Shown here piece after piece: positions 59,412 to 64,000 of a DNA stretch of 64,000 nt. The notes beneath the pieces were generated by a model. The model saw only the letters and a list, made by a program, of their open reading frames with translations. It was not told the DNA's origin and did no database searches. Source of the stretch: JAQUGA01 sp038210985 (lineage in GTDB: Bacteria; Bacteroidota; Bacteroidia; Bacteroidales; WCHB1-69); NCBI GenBank assembly GCA_038210985.1, contig JBBQWB010000005.1, positions 1-64,000 of the forward strand, read 5' to 3'. A program made the translations under genes and the position numbers. Position 1 is the stretch's first letter, and every line of letters begins with the position of its first letter.

Positions 59412-62400
59412 ATGAAAAAATTAATCTCGATACACATACTTATACTGATAATTCCCTTTGGGATTTTTGCACAAGCTCCATTGGCTAATTTCAATCAAAA
59501 TGTTACCTCTGGATGTGGTTCATTGTTGGTTTGCTTTACCAATACCTCCACAGGTTCACAGCCAATGACCTATTTGTGGGATTTTGGCAACGGACAAACC
59601 TCGCCTTATGAAAATCCATGTATTAATTTTAATTCGCCTGGTACATACACAGTTAAGCTTACGGTTACCAATTCGCAAGGAAGTAATGTAAAAGTGAAAA
59701 CAGGATTAATTATTGTTCATGCACGTCCAATAGTAAATTTCACAGCTTCTGATACAATTGGTTGTCAGCCATTTATGACTACTTTTTCGCCTCAAATTAC
59801 GGGCGGTGGCAATATTATTCAATACACTTGGGATTTTGGCGATGGAAATAGCTCTCCTCAAAACAGTCCAACATACGTTTATGGTTCGCCAGGAACATTT
59901 TCGGTATCTCTTACGGTTCGAGACCATAATCAATGTACGGGTGCAAAAAGTCGATTAAATTACATTTATGTAAAACCTAAACCAAATGCTAGCTTTGTTG
60001 GTGCTCCAATTGAATCCTGTGAAGCTCCTTTAAATACTTCATTTACAAACATGTCGCAAGGGGCAGGATTAACTTATTCATGGAGTTTTGGAAATACTTT
60101 GAGTTCCACAATGACAAATCCTTCAACCGTTTACAGTAGTTCAGGTTCTTATAATGTTCGCTTAATTGCCGAAAATTCTTTTGGTTGTAAAGATACTCTG
60201 ATAAAACCTTCTTATGTTAACATTGGGAATTTTCATGCAACTTACACAGCTATTCCATCAACTGGTTGTGCTCCATTAAATGTAGCTTTTGCTGGAACTT
60301 CATCGGCTAGTGCTAATTATCAATGGTATTTTGGCGATGGACAATCATCGGTTGGACAACAAGTTGACCATATTTATTCCGGTCCAGGTCAATATTCGAT
60401 TAAAGTTGTTGGAACAAATTCTGCTGGATGCATTGATTCGATAACAACCATAAATCAAATTACGGTAACTCCTGGTCCAACTGTTACTTTCACAGCAAAT
60501 GATACGATGGGTTGTCAGCGCCCATTTCCTGTTACTTTTACCAATACTACTCCAAATACTCAAACTTGTACTTGGAATTTTGGGGATGGTGCTAATGGAA
60601 CAGGAAATACGGTGAATCATTCGTATACTAGTTATGGAAATTATACGGTTACTTGTACGGTTGTGGATAATGTTGGTTGTACAAATGTGTTGGTAAAACA
60701 ACACTATATTACAGTGGTTAAACCAACCCCCTATGTTGTTACAGATATTACCAGTGGTTGTGCTCCAATAACCGTTCATTTTTCCGACACAAGTGCCACC
60801 ACATCGCCAATTGTTAGTTGGAAATGGAATTTCGGCGATGGTAGTCCGCAAAGTACTTCTGCTAATCCAACACACACATATTCTGATACAGGTCAATATA
60901 CAATATCATTGATTATAGTAAATCAAGAAGGTTGTACAGATACATTAGTTCTACAGAATTATATTCGAACTGGACTTCATCCAATTGCAAATTTTATGGG
61001 CGATTCACTTTTTGGCTGTCATCCTTTAAAAACTCAATTTACCGATATGTCGAGCTCGTTTGCCAATGAATGGCATTGGTATTTTGGCGATGATGAATCA
61101 GAAGATCAGAATCCTCAACATACTTTTCAGGATACAGGTTTTGTGGATGTTGCATTAGTGGTTTCTCATAATGGCTGTTCGGATTCGTTGATGAAAGAAA
61201 AATATGTTTACGTCCGATTTCCAAAACCTGAATTTATTACCTTAAATAATATAAATTGTAGTGCACCGCATTCTGTAAATTTTTTGGATTTATCGATTAA
61301 TGCTACTTCATGGTATTGGGATTTTGGAGATGGTGCTACTTCTAATTCGCAAAATCCTTCGCATACCTATTTAAATCCAGGATCATATTCAGTAGAACTT
61401 AGGGTTTATAATGATACCACAGGTTGTACTGATTCTACAACAAAAGTTGCATATATAAAAATTTCTCAAGTGAACGGAGGTTATACTATAATCCCTGATA
61501 ATGTTTGTCAGTATGACAATATCTGCTTTCACGACACTACTCAAACTTTATATCCCATTGTTGAGTGGAAGTGGTATTTTGGCGATGGGGGAACTGATTT
61601 TACTAGTGGCATAAATGCTTGTCATTCATACCATTTTGCTGGAAATTATAATATTCGATTAAATATAAAAGACTCCATTGGGTGCATTAAAAATATTATT
61701 AAAAATAATGCCGTTACAATCCACACTCTTCCTTCTCCTCGTTTTACATCAAACGCCACGCAGGGTTGTATTCCATTCACTGTTCAATTTACCGACCAGT
61801 CATTTAACCCCGAACCAACCACAATATCATCGTGGTATTGGGATTTTGGAGATGGAAATCATAGCACAGATCAAAATCCATCGCATACTTATTATAATGT
61901 TGGAACTTACAATGTAAGTTTATCTATCGGCGATGCCCGAGGTTGCGATAGTTCGATTTCAAAGTATAATTATATCTCAATTACTAAACCAACCGCTAAT
62001 TTTTTATCCGATTCGCTATTATGCTCTCATGATACATTGAGTTTTTTCAATATTAGTTCGGGCGAGGGTTTAACATACCATTGGGATTTTGGAAATACAC
62101 AAACTAGTACGGATGCAAATCCTTTTACTGTTTATGTTTCCAGCACAAATGAAACTTATACAGTGAGCTTAATAGCTACCGATATTTATGGCTGTAAGGA
62201 TACTTTAGATAGAGAAGTTTCTATTTCGACACCTATTGCTGATTTTAATGCGGTATCTCAAACATCCGATTGTCCGCCGTTTAATGCAATATTCAATAAT
62301 GCATCTTCGTCGGATGTGATAAGTTGGCAATGGTCATTTGGCGATATGTTAAGTGGTTCAAACAATACCTCTTATTTTCCTAGTCCACAACATCAGTATA

Positions 62401-63791
62401 TTAATTCGGGAGAGTATAATGTTGAATTAATTGTAAAAAATCAAATGGGTTGTTCAGATACAACCACAAAATTTAATTATATTTTGGTGGATGGACCTCG
62501 TGGGACATTTGACTTTTTCCCAAAAACAGGTTGTGCTCCTTTAACCGTTACATTTACATCCAATGCCCAAAATACAGCGAACTATACTTGGGTTTTTGGG
62601 GATGGTGGAATTGCAACCGGCCCTTCGACTACATGGACATTCGAAAATGGAGGTTTTTATTTACCAGTATTAATTATTTCTGATTCATTAAATACTTCAA
62701 TAGGTGATACATCGCTTTGTAGCGTTACACTTAGTACTATGGATTCAATATATGTAATTCAACCTCACCCTAATTTTACTTTTATTGATACTTTATATTG
62801 TCCAGGTCAAACTGTCCAATTTACCGACTCTAGTTATGGTATAGGAGTTATAAATTCGTGGAGCTGGGATTTTGGAGATGGCGTTAATAGTACTTTACAA
62901 AACCCTTCCCATTCTTTTAATTCACCAGGCAATCAAACAGTTACTTTAATCTTTAAAATGGATTCTTGCGAAAGCTCCATAACTAAAGTAGTTAGGATAT
63001 TTGACTATCCCGATGTTACCATTTCAACTTCTGGTTTGGAAGGCTGTTATCCCCACGAAGTTGATTTTTATGTAGATATGAATACCGTTACTTACCCAGT
63101 TGTTGAATACGTTTGGAATTTTAACGATGGTTCAGCTTCAATTACTCAACAAAATGTCGATCATCAATTTACAATATCTGGAAATTACAATGTTCAACTT
63201 ACATTAAAATTTGCAAATGGTTGTGAGCATACATACTCTTTCCCAACCGACGTAATAGTTCATCAAATGCCAGATGCTAATTTTACATTTGCCAACGATT
63301 TTGTTTATCCTGGCGATGTTATTACGTTTACAAGCTCAAGTACTGGGGATATAACCCAATGGGTTTGGAATTTAGGCGATGGAACAACGCACGATAGTAT
63401 AACCACATTTACTCATTCTTATGCTACATCGGGTTATTATACGGTAACATTGTGGGTTTCAACGGATGCTGGTTGTACCGACTCGGTTCGAAAAACAGTA
63501 ACAATTATCGAAGGGGTTACAATTCCCAATGTGTTTACTCCAAATGGAGATGGATTTAACGATGAGTTTGTAATAATTTCGTATGGCTTATTCAGACAAA
63601 CCAACTTGCAAATTTTTAATCGCTGGGGAACTTTAATATGGCAAACAGATAATCCTCAAGAATATTGGAATGGCAAAGAAATGAAAACTGGCAAAGATGT
63701 TCCTGATGGAACTTACTATTACACGTATAAAGCTATTTCGGTAACCGACGCTGAGTTTTTGTCATCTGGAACGGTAACATTGTTGAGGTAA
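59412..63791 (+). CDS. Giant PKD-repeat surface protein, T9SS type B
   Basis: This 1459-aa protein has a signal peptide (KKLISIHILILIIPFGIFAQ). I count 16 PKD domains of 75-95 aa from about residue 22 to 1360, each with a W-x-F-G-D/N-G core (WDFGNGQTSPYENP, WDFGDGNSSPQNSP, WYFGDGQSSVGQQ and so on) and a C-terminal Y-x-V-x-L strand. The last 90 residues (IPNVFTPNGDGFNDEFVIIS to SSGTVTLLR) form a gliding motility-associated type B sorting domain. PKD domains are beta-sandwich spacers or binding modules, so a long surface stalk is likely. No catalytic domain is visible. It is monocistronic and divergent from valS; unlike the 47918 adhesin it has no PorP/SprF beside it, so it may use the one at 52896 or another elsewhere. 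Confidence 0.93.
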   Translation: MKKLISIHILILIIPFGIFAQAPLANFNQNVTSGCGSLLVCFTNTSTGSQPMTYLWDFGNGQTSPYENPCINFNSPGTYTVKLTVTNSQGSNVKVKTGLIIVHARPIVNFTASDTIGCQPFMTTFSPQITGGGNIIQYTWDFGDGNSSPQNSPTYVYGSPGTFSVSLTVRDHNQCTGAKSRLNYIYVKPKPNASFVGAPIESCEAPLNTSFTNMSQGAGLTYSWSFGNTLSSTMTNPSTVYSSSGSYNVRLIAENSFGCKDTLIKPSYVNIGNFHATYTAIPSTGCAPLNVAFAGTSSASANYQWYFGDGQSSVGQQVDHIYSGPGQYSIKVVGTNSAGCIDSITTINQITVTPGPTVTFTANDTMGCQRPFPVTFTNTTPNTQTCTWNFGDGANGTGNTVNHSYTSYGNYTVTCTVVDNVGCTNVLVKQHYITVVKPTPYVVTDITSGCAPITVHFSDTSATTSPIVSWKWNFGDGSPQSTSANPTHTYSDTGQYTISLIIVNQEGCTDTLVLQNYIRTGLHPIANFMGDSLFGCHPLKTQFTDMSSSFANEWHWYFGDDESEDQNPQHTFQDTGFVDVALVVSHNGCSDSLMKEKYVYVRFPKPEFITLNNINCSAPHSVNFLDLSINATSWYWDFGDGATSNSQNPSHTYLNPGSYSVELRVYNDTTGCTDSTTKVAYIKISQVNGGYTIIPDNVCQYDNICFHDTTQTLYPIVEWKWYFGDGGTDFTSGINACHSYHFAGNYNIRLNIKDSIGCIKNIIKNNAVTIHTLPSPRFTSNATQGCIPFTVQFTDQSFNPEPTTISSWYWDFGDGNHSTDQNPSHTYYNVGTYNVSLSIGDARGCDSSISKYNYISITKPTANFLSDSLLCSHDTLSFFNISSGEGLTYHWDFGNTQTSTDANPFTVYVSSTNETYTVSLIATDIYGCKDTLDREVSISTPIADFNAVSQTSDCPPFNAIFNNASSSDVISWQWSFGDMLSGSNNTSYFPSPQHQYINSGEYNVELIVKNQMGCSDTTTKFNYILVDGPRGTFDFFPKTGCAPLTVTFTSNAQNTANYTWVFGDGGIATGPSTTWTFENGGFYLPVLIISDSLNTSIGDTSLCSVTLSTMDSIYVIQPHPNFTFIDTLYCPGQTVQFTDSSYGIGVINSWSWDFGDGVNSTLQNPSHSFNSPGNQTVTLIFKMDSCESSITKVVRIFDYPDVTISTSGLEGCYPHEVDFYVDMNTVTYPVVEYVWNFNDGSASITQQNVDHQFTISGNYNVQLTLKFANGCEHTYSFPTDVIVHQMPDANFTFANDFVYPGDVITFTSSSTGDITQWVWNLGDGTTHDSITTFTHSYATSGYYTVTLWVSTDAGCTDSVRKTVTIIEGVTIPNVFTPNGDGFNDEFVIISYGLFRQTNLQIFNRWGTLIWQTDNPQEYWNGKEMKTGKDVPDGTYYYTYKAISVTDAEFLSSGTVTLLR

Positions 63792-63802
63792 TATTCACAG
63801 GG

Positions 63803-63883
63803 AGCTAGTTCGGATTTGCAATCCGAACAAACAAAAAATTGCTTGGATTACATTAAGCTCGGATTGCAAATCCGAGCAAACGG
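63803..63883. repeat. Interspersed repeat family A, copy 3
   Basis: Double hairpin as in copy 1, starting 12 bp after the PKD gene stop. Both hairpins are identical to copy 1 (GTTCGGATT-TGC-AATCCGAAC and GCTCGGATT-GCA-AATCCGAGC). Confidence 0.85.
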
Positions 63884-63976
63884 AGCAGTCATCCAGATTC
63901 GCCACGGCGAAGTCGAAGGAAACTGCGAATAGCTTGGCAAATGCTTGGTGGTTGAGCCCGTCGAAACCATCCGTAA
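63884..63976. repeat. Interspersed repeat family B, copy 4
   Basis: Contains GCAGTCATCCAGATTCGCC, ACGGCGAAGTCGAAGG and the tail TGGTTGAGCCCGTCGAAACC shared with copy 3. It abuts family A copy 3, as copy 1 of each family also lies close together. Confidence 0.8.
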
Positions 63977-64000
63977 AGTCCATCAATAAAATCAAGCCTC

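Noticed and set aside
60345..60896. 183-codon antisense frame inside the PKD gene
   Set aside because: It is an artefact of the biased codon use of a Thr/Ser/Gly-rich repeat protein on the other strand; the reading is Cys/Ile/Trp-rich and not protein-like.

Overview
The window is strongly AT-rich chromosomal DNA from a member of the Bacteroidota with a type IX secretion system (T9SS). Four things support this. At least six genes end in T9SS sorting domains (type A, or the 'gliding motility-associated' type B). A PorP/SprF gene and a PorE-like OmpA gene are present. Start codons mostly lack Shine-Dalgarno sequences. Many genes are preceded by the Bacteroidota -7 motif TAnnTTTG. The genus cannot be named from this sequence. 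I found no rRNA, tRNA, CRISPR array, prophage or intact insertion sequence.

Layout. 1-2251 (minus): a two-gene unit of secreted proteins; the second contains a SprB-type repeat and runs off the left edge. 2489-11554 (plus): a five-gene mannoside-use operon (LacI regulator, FucP-type sugar permease, ROK sugar kinase, GH2 beta-mannosidase, GH92 alpha-mannosidase). It has no SusC/SusD pair. 12161-14358: an AAA_14/DUF4143-type ATPase, preceded by a regularly spaced array of ACAAC motifs, and an alpha/beta hydrolase. 14498-18098: a compact five-gene unit with a haem-binding lipoprotein, an outer-membrane barrel, a T9SS cargo protein, a small secreted protein and a membrane polyferredoxin. It looks like an undescribed cell-envelope redox system. 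18688-20769 (minus): a membrane-anchored AraC regulator, a NimA-like flavoprotein and a holin-like membrane protein. 20950-24535: a T9SS cargo protein, a LytS/LytR-type two-component pair and a lipoprotein.

24536-25456 is a gene-free stretch with possible transposase debris. 25457-30478 holds ddl, divergent from a PASTA protein, a T9SS protein and an RluD-type pseudouridine synthase. 30708-36521 holds an LtaS-like sulfatase-fold enzyme, a patatin/outer-membrane barrel fusion and an aminopeptidase P. 36896-41626 (minus) is a 1576-aa T9SS adhesin-like protein. 41930-47311 holds a second aminopeptidase P, a hydrolase, an RluB-type synthase with a long repetitive tail, YraN and a TfoX C-terminal-domain protein. 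47918-56231 is a T9SS cassette: a giant SBBP/PKD/SprB-repeat adhesin, PorP/SprF, and an OmpA/PD40 protein. valS (minus) and a 1459-aa protein with 16 PKD repeats complete the window.

The intergenic spaces are unusually rich in small repeats. There are at least three interspersed hairpin families (A, B and C, several copies each), paired GTTGGTG hairpins, a 188-bp nested palindrome, an 18-bp perfect inverted repeat, an (AAACAAC)8 microsatellite and several short tandem arrays. Almost all full copies of A-C lie 3' of genes or between convergent genes, so a role in transcript 3' ends is plausible. The observations I rate highest are the phased ACAAC array in front of the ATPase, the envelope redox cluster and the nested palindrome.
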